DNA from: Eledone cirrhosa | Taxonomy: Eukaryota > Mollusca > Cephalopoda > Octopoda > Eledonidae | Direction: 5' to 3' | Length of the DNA stretch: 64,000 nucleotides | NCBI GenBank assembly: GCA_964016885.1 | Contig: OZ024740.1 | Location: forward strand, 9,630,450-9,694,449 | Made by a program: the position numbers and the translations under genes | The notes under the pieces: generated by a model | The model's input: the letters and a program-made list of their open reading frames with translations, nothing else | The model's database searches: none | What the model was told of the DNA's origin: nothing | In this document: positions 48,464 to 60,230 of the stretch, one piece after another | Numbering within the stretch: position 1 is the stretch's first letter | Layout: each line of letters starts with the position of its first letter

Positions 48464-49590
48464 GTTTAGGTTTGTCACCAGACAGAGAAAGGGGTGCTGG
48501 AGGTAATCTTGTGGTTGGTGTGACCACTGGTCATCTGGTTTAGGTTTGTCACCAGACAGAGAAAGGGGTGCTTGTGGTAGTATTGTGGTTGATGTGACCA
48601 CTGGTTATCTGGTTTAGGTTTGTCACCAGACAGTGAAAGGGGTGCTGGTGGTAGTCTTGTGGTTGATGTGACCACTGGTCATCTGGTTCAGGTTTGTCAC
48701 CAGACTGAGAAAGGGGTGCTGGTGGTAGTCTTGTGTTTGATGTGACCACTGTTCATCTGGTTTAGGTTTGTCACCAGACAGAGAAGGGGTGCTGGTGATA
48801 ATCTTGTGGTTGATGTGACCACTGGTCATCTGGTTTAGGCTTATCACCAGACTGAGAGAGGGGTGCTGGTGGTAGTCTTGTGGTTGATGTGACCACTGGT
48901 CATCTGGTTTAGGCTTGTCACCAGACTGAGAGAGGTGTGCTGGTGGTAGTCTTGTGGTTGATGTGACCACTGGTCATCTGGTTTAGGCTTGTCACCAGAC
49001 TGAGAGAGGGGTGCTGGTGGTAGTCTTGTGGTTGATGTGACCATTGGTCATCTGGTTTAGGCTTGTCACCATACTGAGAGAGGGGTGCTGGTGGGTGTCT
49101 TTTGGTTGATGTGACCACTGGTCATCTGGTTTAGGTTTTTCACCAGACTGAGAGTAGGGTGCTGGTGGTAGTCTTGTGGTTGATGTGACCACTGGTCATC
49201 TAGTCTAGGTTTGTCACCAGACTGAGAGAGAGGTGCTGGTGGTAGTCTTGTGGTTGATATTACCACTGGTCATCTGGTTTAGGCTTGTCACCAGACTGAG
49301 AGAGAGGTGCTAGTGGTAGTCTTGCGGTTGATGTGACCTCTGGTCATCTGGTTTAGGTTTGTCACCAGACTGAGAGAGATGTGCTAGTGGTAGTCTTGTG
49401 GTTGATGTGACCACTGGTCATCTGGTTTAGGTTTGTCACCAGACATAGAAAGGGGTGCTGGTGGTAGTCTTGTGGTTGATGTGACCACTGGTCATCTAGT
49501 CTAGCCTTGTCACCAGACTGAGAAAGGGGTGCTGGTGGTAGTCTTGTGGTTGATGTGACCTCTGGTCATCTGGTTTAGATTTGTCACCAG
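48464..49590. repeat. Array B mixed zone of class 1 and class 2 units
   Basis: Class 2 units (48,464-48,830, with one shortened 'gacagagaaggggtg' copy near 48,776) give way to class 1 units (48,840-49,290) and back to class 2 types (49,290-49,590). The class 1 run matches 37.1-37.5 and 24.6-25.0 kb in order. One unit reads 'gttgatattacc' near 49,253, not seen elsewhere. Confidence 0.7.
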
Positions 49591-52100
49591 ACTGAGAGAG
49601 GGGTGCTGGTGGTAGTCTTGTGGTTGATGTGACCACTGGTCATCTGGTTTAGGTTTGTCACCAGACTGAGAGAGAGAGAGGGGTGCTGGTGGTAGTCTTG
49701 TGGTTGATGTGACCTCTGGTCATCTGGTTTAGGCTTGTCACCAGACTGAGAGAGAGGTGCTGGAGGTAGTCGTGTGGTTGATGTGACCACTGGTCATCTG
49801 GTTTAGGCTTGTCACCAGACTGAGAGAGGAGTGCTGGGAGTAGTCTGGTGGTTGATGTGACCACTGGTCATCTGATTTAGGCTTGTCACCAGACTGAGAG
49901 AGGAGTGCTGGGAGTAGTCTGGTGGTTGATGTGACCACTGGTCATCTGGTCTAGGCTTGTCACCAGACTGAGAGAGAGGTGCTGGTGGTAGTCTTGTGGT
50001 TGATGTGACCACTGGTCATCTGGTTTAAGCTTGTCACCAGACTGAGAGTGGGGTGCTGGTGGTAGTCTTGTGGTTGATGTGACCACTGGTCATCTGGTTT
50101 AGGCTTGTCACCAGACTGAGAGAGGGGTGCTGGTGGTAGTCTTGTGGTTGATGTGACCACTGGTCATCTGGTTTAGGCTTGTCACCAGACTGAGAGAGGG
50201 GTGCTGGTGGTAGTCTTGTGGTTGATGTGACCACTGGTCATCTGGTTTAGGCTTGTCACCAGACTGAGAGAGGGGTGCTGGTGGTAGTCGTGTGGTTGAT
50301 GTGACCACTGGTCATCTGGTTTAGTCTTGTCACCAGACTGAGAGAGAGGTGCTGGTGGTAGTCTTGCGGTTGATGTGACCACTGGTCATCTGGTTTAGGC
50401 TTGTCACCAGACTGAGAGAGAGGTATTTGTGGTAGTCTTGTGGTTGATGTGACCACTGGTCATCTGGTTTAGGCTTGTCACCAGACTGAGAGAGAGGTGC
50501 TGGTGGTAGTCGTGTGGTTGATGTGACCACTGGTCATCTGGTTTAGGCTTGTCACCAGACTGAGAGAGAGGTGCTGGTGGTAGTCGTGTGGTTGATGTGA
50601 CCACTGGTCATCTGGTTTAGGCTTGTCACCAGACTGAGAGAGGGGTGCTGGTGATAGTCTTGTGGTTGATGTGACCACTGGTCATCTGGTTTAGGCTTGT
50701 CACCAGACTGAGAGAGAGGTGCTGGTGGTAGTCGTGTGGTTGATGTGACTACTGGTCATCTAGTCTAGGTTTGTCACCAGACTGAGAGAGAGGTGCTGGT
50801 GGTAGTCGTGTGGTTGATGTGATCTCTGGTCATCTGGTTTAGGCTTGTCACCAGACTGAGAGAGGGGTGCTGGTGGTAGTCTTGCGGTTGATGTGACCAC
50901 TGGTCATCTAGTCTAGGTTTGTCACCAGACTGAGAGAGAGGTGCTGGTGGTAGTCTTGCGGTTGATGTGACCACTGGTCATCTGGTTTAGGTATGTTTAC
51001 CAGACTGAGAGAGGGGTGCTGGTTGTAGTCTTGTGGTTGATGTGACCACTGGTCATCTGGTTTAGGTTTGTCACCATACTGAGAGAGGGGTGCTTGTGGT
51101 AGTCTTGTGGTTGATGTGACCACTGGTCATCTGGTTTAGGTTTGTCACCATACTGAGAGAGGGGTGCTGGTGGTAGTCTTGTGGTTGATGTGACCACTGG
51201 TCAACTGGTTTAGGTTTGTCACCAGACTGAGAAAGGGGTGCTGGTGATAGTCTTGTGGTTGATGTGACCACTGGTCATCTGGTTTAGGTTTGTCACCAGA
51301 CTGAGAAAGGGGTGCTGGTGGTAGTCTTGTGGTTGACGTGACCACTGGTCATCTGGTTTAGGCTTGTCACCAGACTGAGAGAGAAGTGCTGGTGGTAGTC
51401 TTGTGGTTGATGTGACCACTGGTCATCTGGTTTAGGCTTGTCACCAGACTGAGAGAGAGGTGCTGGTGGTAGTCTTGTGGTTGATGTGACCACTGGTCAT
51501 CTGGTTTAGGCTTGTCACCAGAGTGAGAAAGGGGTGCTGGTGGTAGTCTTGTGGTTGATGTGACCACTGGTCATCTGGTTTAAGCTTGTCACCAGACTGA
51601 GAGAGGGGTGCTGGTGGTAGTCTTTTGGTTGATGTGACCACTGGTCATCTGGTCTAGGCTTGTCACCAGACTGAGAGAGAGGTGCTGGTGGTAGTCTTGT
51701 GGTTGATGTGACCACTGGTCATCTGGTTTAGGCTTGTCACCAGACTGAGAGAGAAGTGCTGGTGGTAGTCTTGTGGTTGATGTGACCACTGGTCATCTGG
51801 TTTAGGCTTGTCACCAGACTGAGAGAGAGGTGCTGGTGGTAGTCTTGTGGTTGATGTGACCACTGGTCATATGGTCTAGGCTTGTCACCTGACTGAGAAA
51901 GGGATGCTGGTGGTAGTCTTGTGGTTGATGTGACCACTGGTCATCTAGTATAGGTTTGTCACCAAACTGAGAGAGAGGTGCTGGTGGTAGTCGTGTGGTT
52001 GATGTGACCACTGGTCATCTGGTTTAGGTTTGTCACCATACTGAGAGAGGGGTGCTGGTGGTAGTCGTGTGGTTGATGTAACCACTGGTCATCTGGTTTA
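49590..52100. repeat. Array B class 3 zone with little higher-order structure
   Basis: Units here often read 'gtagtcgtgtgg' and 'gacttgtc/gcttgtcaccagactgagagagagg', and three share 'gctgggagtagtctggtgg' or 'gctggaggtagtc' types (49,750-49,930). No kilobase-scale duplication was noticed. The zone holds the only GA-expanded unit (49,667-49,682) and a 'gtatgtttaccag' unit near 50,993. It looks like an older or independently evolving part of the array. Confidence 0.7.
49667..49682. repeat. GA-expanded B unit (80 bp)
   Basis: The usual 'ctgagagagggg' is lengthened by 6 bases of GA repeat, giving an 80-bp unit. It is the only copy of this kind in the window and fits replication slippage. Confidence 0.85.
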
Positions 52101-54165
52101 GGTTTTTCACCGGATTGAGAGTGGGGTGCTGGTGATAGTCTTGTGGTTGATGTGACCACTGGTCATCTGCTTTAGGCTTGTCACCAGACTGAGAGAGGGG
52201 TGCTGGTGGTAGTCTTGTGGTTGATGTGACCACTGGTCATCTGGTTTTAGTTTTGTCACCAGACTGAGAGAGGGGTGCTGGTGGTAGTCTTGTGGTTGAT
52301 GTGACCTCTGGTCATCTGGTTTAGGCTTGTCACAAGACTGACTGAGATGTGCTGGTGGTAGTCTTGTGGTTGATGTGACCACTGGTCATCTGGTTTAGGT
52401 TTTTCACCAAACTGAGAGTGGGGTGCTGGTGATAGTCTTGTTGTGGATGTGACCACTGGTCATCAGGTTTAGGTTTTTCACCAGGCTGAGAGTGGGGTGA
52501 TGGTGATAGTCTTGTGGTTGATGTGACCACTGGTCATCTGGTTTAGGCTTGTCACCAGACTGAGAGAGGGGTGCTGGTGGTAGTCTTGTGGTTGATGTGA
52601 CCACTGGTCATCTGGTTTAGGCTTGTCACCAGACTGAGAGATGGGTGCTGGTGGTTGTCTTGTGGTTGATGTGACCACTGGTCATCAGGTTTAGGTTTTT
52701 CACCAGGCTGAGAGTGGGGTGATGGTGATAGTCTTGTGGTTGATGTGACCACTGGTCATCTGGTTTAGGCTTGTCACCAGACTAAAGAGAGGGGTGCTGG
52801 TGGTAGTCTTGTGGTTGATGTGACCACTGGTCATCTGGTTTAGGCTTGTCACCAGACTAAAGAGAGGGGTGCTGGTGGTAGTCTTGTGGTTGATGTGACC
52901 ACTGGTCATCTGGTTTAGGTTTGTCACCAGACTGAGAAAGGGGTGCTGGTGGTAGTCTTGTGGTTGATGGTACCACTGGTCATCTGGTTTAGGCTTGTCG
53001 CCAGACTGAGAGAGGGGTGCTGGTGGTAGTCTTGTGGTTGATGTGACCACTGGTCATCTGGTTTAGGCTTGTCGCCAGACTGAGAGAGGGGTGCTGGTGG
53101 TAGTCTTGTGGTTGATGGTACCACTGGTCATCTGGTTTAGGCTTGTCACCAGACTGAGAGAGGGGTGCTGGTGGTAGTCTTGTGGTTGATGTGACCACTG
53201 GTCATCTGGTCTAGGTTTGTCACCAGACTGAGAGAGAGGTGCTGGTGGTAGTCTTGTGGTTGATGTGACCACTGGTCGTCTGGTTTAGGTTTTTCACCAG
53301 ACTGAGAAAGGGGTGCTGGTGATAGTCTTGTGGTTGATGTGACCACTGGTCATCTGGTTTAGGCTTGTCACCAGACTGAGAGAGGGGTGCTGGTGGTAGT
53401 GTTGTGGTTGATGTGACCACTGGTCATCTGGTTTTAGTTTTGTCTCCAGACTGAGAGAGGGGTGCTGGTGGTAGTCTTGTGGTTGATGTGACCACTGGTC
53501 ATCTGGTTTAGGCTTGTCACCAGACTGAGAGAGGGGTGCTGCTGGTAGTCTTGTGGTTGATGTGACCACTGGTCATCTAGTTTAGGCTTGTCACCAGACT
53601 GAGAGAGGTGTGCTGGTGGTAGTCTTGTGGTTGATGTGACCACTGGTCATCTGGTTTAGGCTTGTCACCAGACTGAGAGAGGGGTGCTGGTGGTAGTCTT
53701 GTGGTTGATGTGACCACTGGTCATCTGGTTTAGGCTTGTCACCAGACTGAGAGAGGGGTGCTGGTGGTAGTCTTGTGGTCGATGTGACCACTGGTCATCT
53801 GGTCTAGGTTTGTCACCAGACTGAGAGAGAGGTGCTGGTGGTAGTCTTGTGGTTGATGTGACCACTGCTCATCTGGTTTAGGTTTTTCACCAGACTGAGA
53901 AAGGGGTGCTGGTGGTAGTCTTGTGGTTGATGTGACCACTGGTCATCTGGTTTAGGTTTTTCACCGGACTGAGAGAGGTGTGCTGGTGGTAGCCTTGTGG
54001 TTGATTTGACCACTGGTCATCTGGTTTAGGCTTGTCACCAGACTGAGAGAGAGGTGCTGATGGTAGTCGTCTAGTTGATGTGACCACTGGTCATCTGGTT
54101 AAGGTTTGTCACCAGACTGAGAGAGGGGTGCTGGCAGTAGTCTTGGGGTTGATGTGACCATTGGT
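52100..54165. repeat. Array B class 1 zone related to 40.7-45.3 kb
   Basis: Units from 52,256 to 52,760 resemble 40.7-41.1 kb ('tcacaagactga', 'catcaggtttagg', 'gagagtggggtgatgg', 'gagagatgggtgc'). Units from about 53,200 to 54,120 follow 44.2-45.3 kb, with spacing 8,818 bp in the later part (54,066 against 45,248). Base differences are moderate. Confidence 0.75.
52778..52870. repeat. Adjacent pair of 75-bp 'actaaagagagg' units
   Basis: Two neighbouring units carry the same one-base insertion, 'cagactaaagagagg', at 52,779 and 52,854. The spacing is 75 bp. The variant occurs nowhere else that I saw, so it marks a single-unit tandem duplication. Confidence 0.85.
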
Positions 54166-54250
54166 CATCTGGTTTAGGTTTGTCACCAGACTGAGAAAGG
54201 GGTTCTGGTGGTAGTCTTGTGGTTGATCTGACCTCAGGTCATCTGGCTTA
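54066..54250. repeat. Array B segment matching 20.9-21.1 kb
   Basis: 'gtcgtctagttgatg' (54,066 and 20,925), 'gtgaccattgg' and 'ggttctggtgg ... gatctgacctcagg' (54,202 and 21,061) share a constant spacing of 33,141 bp. The 'gatctgacctcaggtcatc' variant is seen only at these two places, so they descend from one segment. Confidence 0.85.
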
Positions 54251-54479
54251 GGTTTGTCACCACACTGAGAAAGGGGTGCTGACGGTAGTCTTGTGGTTGA
54301 TGTGACCTCTGGTCCTCTGGTTTAGGTTTGTCACCAGACTGAGAAAGGGGTGCTGGTGGTAGTCTTGTGGTTGATGTGACCACTGGTCATCTGGTTTAGG
54401 TTTGTCACCAGACAGAGAAAGGGGTGCTGGTGGTAGTCTTGTGGTTGATGTGACCACTGGTCATCTGGTTTAGGTTTGT

Positions 54480-57400
54480 CACCAGACAGAGAAAGGGGTG
54501 CTGGTGGTAGTCTTGTGGTTGATGTGACCACTGGTCATCTGGTTTAGGTTTGTCACCAGACAGTGAAAGGGGTGCTGGTGGTAGTATTGTGGTTGATGTG
54601 ACCACTGGTCATCTGGTTTAGGTTTGTCACCAGACTGAGAAAGGGGTGCTGGTGGTAGTCTTGTGTTTGATGTGACCACTGTTCATCTGGTTTAGGTTTG
54701 TCACCAGACAGAGAAAGGGGTGCTGGTGATAGTCTTGTGGTTGATGTGACCACTAGTCATCTGGTTTAGGCTTGTCACCAGACTGAGAAAGGGGTGCTGG
54801 TGGTAGTCTTGTGGTTGATGTGACCTCTGGTCATCTGGTTTAGGCTTGTCACAAGACTGAGTGAGATGTGCTGGTGGTAGTCTTGTGGTTGATGTGACCA
54901 CTGGTCATCTGGTTTAGGTTTTTCACCAGACAGAGAGTGGGGTGCTGGTGATAGTCTTGTTGTGGATGTGACCACTGGTCATCTGGTTTAGGCTTGTCAC
55001 CAGACTGAGAGAGGGGTGCTTGTGGTTGATGTGACCACTGGCCATCTGGTTTAGGCTTGTCACCAGACTGAGAGAGAGGTGCTGGTGGTTGTCTTGTGGT
55101 TGATGTGACCACTGGTCATCTGGTTTAGTTTTTTCACCAGACTGAGAGTGGGGTGCTGGTGATAGTCTTGTGGTTGATGTGACCACTGGTCATCTGGTTT
55201 AGGCTTGTCACCATACTGAGAGAGGGGTGCTGGTTGTAGTCTTGTGGCTGATGTGACCACTGGTCATCTGGTTTATGCTTGTCACCAGACTGAGAGAGGT
55301 GCTGGTGGTTGTCTTGTGGTTGATGTGACCACTGGTCATCTGGTTTAGGCTCGTCACGAGACTGAGAGAGGGTTGCTGGTGGTAGTATTGTGGTTGATGT
55401 GCCCACTGGTCATCTGGTTTAGGCTTGTCACCAGACTTAGAGAGGGTGCTGGTGGTTGTCTTGTGGTTGATGTGACCACTGGTCATCTGGTTTAGGTTTG
55501 TCACCAGACTGAGAGAGGGGTGCTGGTGGTAGTCTTGTGGTTGATGTGACCACTGGTCATCTGGTTTTAGTTTTGTCACCAGAGTGACAGAGAGGTGCTG
55601 GTGGTAGTCTTGTGGTTGATGTGACCACTGGTCATCTGGTTTAGGTTTGTCACCAGACTGAGAGAGGGGTGCTTGTGGTAGTATTGTGGTTGATGTGACC
55701 ACTGGTCATCTGGTTTAGGCTTGTCACCAGACTGAGAGAGGGGTGCTGGTGGTAGTCTTGTGGTTGATGTGACCACTGGTCATCTGGTTTAGGTTTGTCA
55801 CCAGACTGAGAAAGGGGTGCTGGTGGTAGTCTTGTGGTCGATGTGACCACTGGTCATCTGGTCTAGGTTTGTCACCAGACTGAGAGAGGGGTGCTGGTGG
55901 TAGTCTTGTGGTTGATGTGACCACTGGTCATCTGGTTTAGGTTTTTCACCGGACTGAGAGTGGGGTGCTGGTGATAGTCTTGTGGTTGATGTGACCACTG
56001 GTCATCTGGTTTAGGCTTGTCACCAGACTGAGAGAGGGGTGCTTGTGGTAGTATTGTGGTTGATGTGACCACTGGTCATCTGGTTTAGGCTTGTCACCAG
56101 ACTGAGAGAGGGGTGCTGGTGGTAGTCTTGTGGTTGATGTGACCACTGGTCATCTGGTTTAGGCTTGTCACCAGACTGAGAGAGGTGTGCTGGTGGTAGT
56201 CTTGTGGTTGATGTGACCACTGGTCATCTGGTTTTAGTTTTGTCACCAGACTGAGAAAGGGGTGCTGGTGGTAGTCTTGTGGTTGATGTGACCACTGGTC
56301 ATCTGGTTTAGGTTTGTCACCAGACTGAGAGAGGGGTGCTTGTGGTAGTATTGTGGTTGATGTGACCACTGGTCATCTGGTTTAGGCTTGTCACCAGACT
56401 GAGAGAGGGGTGCTGGTGGTAGTCTTGTGGTTGATGTGACCACTGGTCATCTGGTTTAGGCTTGTCACCAGACTGAGAGAGGTGTGCTGGTGGTAGTCTT
56501 GTGGTTGATGTGACCACTGGTCATCTGGTTTAGGCTTGTCACCAGACTGAGAGAGGGGTGCTGGTGGTAGTCTTGTGGTTGATGTGACCACTGGTCATCT
56601 GGTTTAGGCTTGTCACCATACTGAGAGAGGGGTGCTGGTGGGTGTCTTGTGGTTGATGTGACCACTGGTCATCTGGTTTAGGTTTTTCACCAGACTGAGA
56701 GTAGGGTGCTGGTGGTAGTCTTGTGGTTGATGTGACCACTGGTCATCTAGTCTAGCCTTGTCACCAGACTGAGAAAGGGGTGCTGGTGGTAGTCTTGTGG
56801 TTGATGTGACCTCTGGTCATCTGGTTTAGGCTTGTCACAAGACTGAGTGAGATGTGCTGGTGGTAGTCTTGTGGTTGATGTGACCACTGGTCATCTGGTT
56901 TAGGTTTTTCACCAGACTGAGAGTGGGGTGCTGGTGATAGTCTTGTTGTGGATGTGACCACTGGTCATCTGTTTTAGGCTTGTCACCAGACTGAGAGAGG
57001 GGTGCTGGTGGTTGATGTGACCACTGGCCATCTGGTTTAGGCTTGTCACCAGACTGAGAGAGAGGTGCTGGTGGTTGTCTTGTGGTTGATGTGACCACTG
57101 GTCATCTGGTTTAGTTTTTTCACCAGACTGAGAGTGGGGTGCTGGTGATAGTCTTGTGGTTGATGTGACCACTGGTCATCTGGTTTAGGCTTGTCACCAT
57201 ACTGAGAGAGGGGTGCTGGTGGTAGTCTTGTGGCTGATGTGACCACTGGTCATCTGGTTTATGCTTGTCACCAGACTGAGAGAGAGGTGCTGGTGGTTGT
57301 CTTGTGGTTGATGTGACCACTGGTCATCAGGTTTAGGTTTTTCACCAGACTGAGAGAGGGGTGCTGGTGGTAGTCTTGTGGTTGATGTGACCACTGGTCA

Positions 57401-60230
57401 TCTGGTTTAGGCTTGTCACCAGACTGAGAGAGGGGTGCTGGTGGTAGTCTTGTGGTTGATGTGACCACTGGTCATCTGGTTTAGGCTCGTCACGAGACTG
57501 AGAGAGTGGTGCTGGTGGTAGTATTGTGGTTGATGTGACCACTGGTCATCTGGTTTAGGCTTGTCACCAGACTTAGAGAGGGGTGCTGGTGGTTGTCTTG
57601 TGGTTGATGTGATCACTGGTCATCTGGTTTAGGTTTGTCACCAGACTGAGAGAGGGGTGCTGGTGGTAGTCTTGTGGTTGATGTGACCACTGGTCATCTG
57701 GTTTTAGTTTTGTCACCAGAGTGAGAGAGGGGTGCTGGTGGTAGTCTTGTGGTTGATGTGACCACTGGTCATCTGGTTTAGGTTTGTCACCAGACAGAGA
57801 GAGGGGTGCTTGTGGTAGTATTATGGTTGATGTGACCACTGGTCATCTGGTTTAGGCTTGTCACCAGACTGAGAGGGGTGCTGGTGGTAGTCTTGTGGTT
57901 GATGTGACCACTGGTCATCTGGTTTAGGTTTGTCACCAGACTGAGAAAGGGGTGCTGGTGGTAGTCTTGTGGTTGATGGTACCACTGGTCATCTGGTTTA
58001 GGCTTGTCGCCAGACTGAGAGAGGGGTGCTGGTGGTAGTCTTGTGGTTGATGTGACCACTGGTCATCTGGTTTAGGTTTGTCACCAGACTGAGAAAGGGG
58101 TGCTGGTGGTAGTCTTGTGGTCGATGTGACCACTGGTCATCTGGTCTAGGTTTGTCACCAGACTGAGAGAGGGGTGCTGGTGGTAGTCTTGTGGTTGATG
58201 TGACCACTGGTCATCTGGTTTAGGCTTGTCACCAGACTGAGAGAGGGGTGCTGGTGGTAGTCTTGTGGTCGATGTGACCACTGGTCATCTGGTCTAGGTT
58301 TGTCACCAGACTGAGAGAGGGGTGCTGGTGGTAGTCTTGTGGTTGATGTGACCACTGGTCATCTGGTTTAGGCTTGTCACCAGACTGAGAGAGGGGTGCT
58401 GGTGGTAGTCTTGTGGTTGATGTGACCACTGGTCATCTGGTTTAGGCTTGTCACCAGACTGAGAGAGGTGTGCTGGTGGTAGTCTTGTGGTTGATGTGAC
58501 CACTGGTCATCTGGTTTAGGCTTGTCACCAGACTGAGAGAGGGGTGCTGGTGGTAGTCTTGTGGTTGATGTGACCACTGGTCATCTGGTTTAGGCTTGTC
58601 ACCATACTGAGAGAGAGGTGCTGGTGGGTGTCTTGTGGTTGATGTGACCACTGGTCATCTGGTTTAGGTTTTTCACCAGACTGAGAGTAAGGTGCTGGTG
58701 GTAGTCTTGTGGTTGATGTGACCACTGGTCATCTAGTCTAGCCTTGTCACCAGACTGAGAGAGAGGTGCTGGTGGTTGTCTTGTGGTTGATGTGACCACT
58801 GGTCATCAGGTTTAGGTTTTTCACCAGACTGAGAGTGGGGTGCTGGTGATAGTCTTGTGGTTGATGTGACCACTGGTCATCTGGTTTAGGCTTGTCACCA
58901 GACTGAGAGAGAGGTGCTGGTGGTAGTCTTGTGGTTGATGTGACCACTGGTCATCTGGTTTAGGCTTGTCACCAGACTGAGAGAGGGGTGCTGGTGGTAG
59001 TCTTGTGGTTGATGTGACCACTGGTCATCTGGTTTTAGTTTTGTCACCAGAGTGAGAGAGGGGTGCTGGTGGTAGTCTTGTGGTTGATGTGACCACTGGT
59101 CATCTGGTTTAGGTTTGTCACCAGACTGAGAGAGGGGTGCTTGTGGTAGTATTGTGGTTGATGTGACCACTGGTCATCTGGTTTAGGCTTGTCACCAGAC
59201 TGAGAGAGGGGTGCTGGTGGTAGTCTTGTGGTTGATGTGACCACTGGTCATCTGGTTTAGGTTTGTCACCAGACTGAGAGAGGGGTGCTTGTGGTAGTAT
59301 TGTGGTTGATGTGACCACTGGTCATCTGGTTTAGGCTTGTCACCAGACTGAGAGAGGGGTGCTGGTGGTAGTCTTGTGGTCGATGTGACCACTGGTCATC
59401 TGGTCTAGGTTTGTCACCAGACTGAGAGAGGGGTGCTGGTGGTAGTCTTGTGGTTGATGTGACCACTGGTCATCTGGTTTAGGTTTTTCACCGGACTGAG
59501 AGTGGGGTGCTGGTGGTAGTCTTGTGGTTGATGTGACCACTGGTCATCTGGTTTTAGTTTTGTCACCAGACTGAGAGAGGGGTGCTGGTGGTAGTCTTGT
59601 GGTTGATGTGACCACTGGTCATCTGGTTTTAGTTTGTCACCAGACTGAGATAGGGGTGCTGGTAGTAGTCTTGTGGTTGATGTGACCACTGGTCATCTGG
59701 TTTAGGCTTGTCACCAGACTGAGAGAGGGGTGCTGGTGGTAGTCTTGTGGTTGATGTGACCTCTGGTCATCTGGTTTAGGCTTGTCACAAGACTGAGTGA
59801 GATGTGCTGGTGGTTGTCTTGTGGTTGATGTGACCACTGGTCATCTGGTTTAGGTTTTTCACCAAACTGAGAAGTGGGGTGCTGGTGATAGTCTTGTTGT
59901 GGATGTGACCACTGGTCATCAGGTTTAGCTTTTTCACCAGGCTGAGAGTGGGGTGATGGTGATAGTCTTGTGGTTGATGTGACCACTGGTCATCTGGTTT
60001 AGGCTTGTCACCAGACTGAGAGAGGGGTGCTGGTGGTAGTCTTGTGGTTGATGTGACCACTGGTCATCTGGTTTAGGCTTGTCACCAGACTGAGAGATGG
60101 GTGCTGGTGGTTGTCTTGTGGTTGATGTGACCACTGGTCATCAGGTTTAGGTTTGTCACCAGGCTGAGAGAGAGGTGCTGGTGGTAGTCTTGTGGTTGAT
60201 GTGACCACTGGTCATCTGGTTTAGGTTTTT
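54480..60230. repeat. Array B large block, copy of 35.0-41.3 kb
   Basis: Follows the unit order of 35,020-41,270 with the stepwise spacings given there (about 19.0-19.5 kb). Exact irregular features are shared, such as 63-bp units at 55,019 and 57,005, 'gatgtgcccac' at about 55,400, 'gtgacagagagg' at about 55,583 and 'aactgagaagtgg' near 59,866. It contains the 3,112-bp module once, whereas the partner region has it twice in tandem. Confidence 0.88.
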
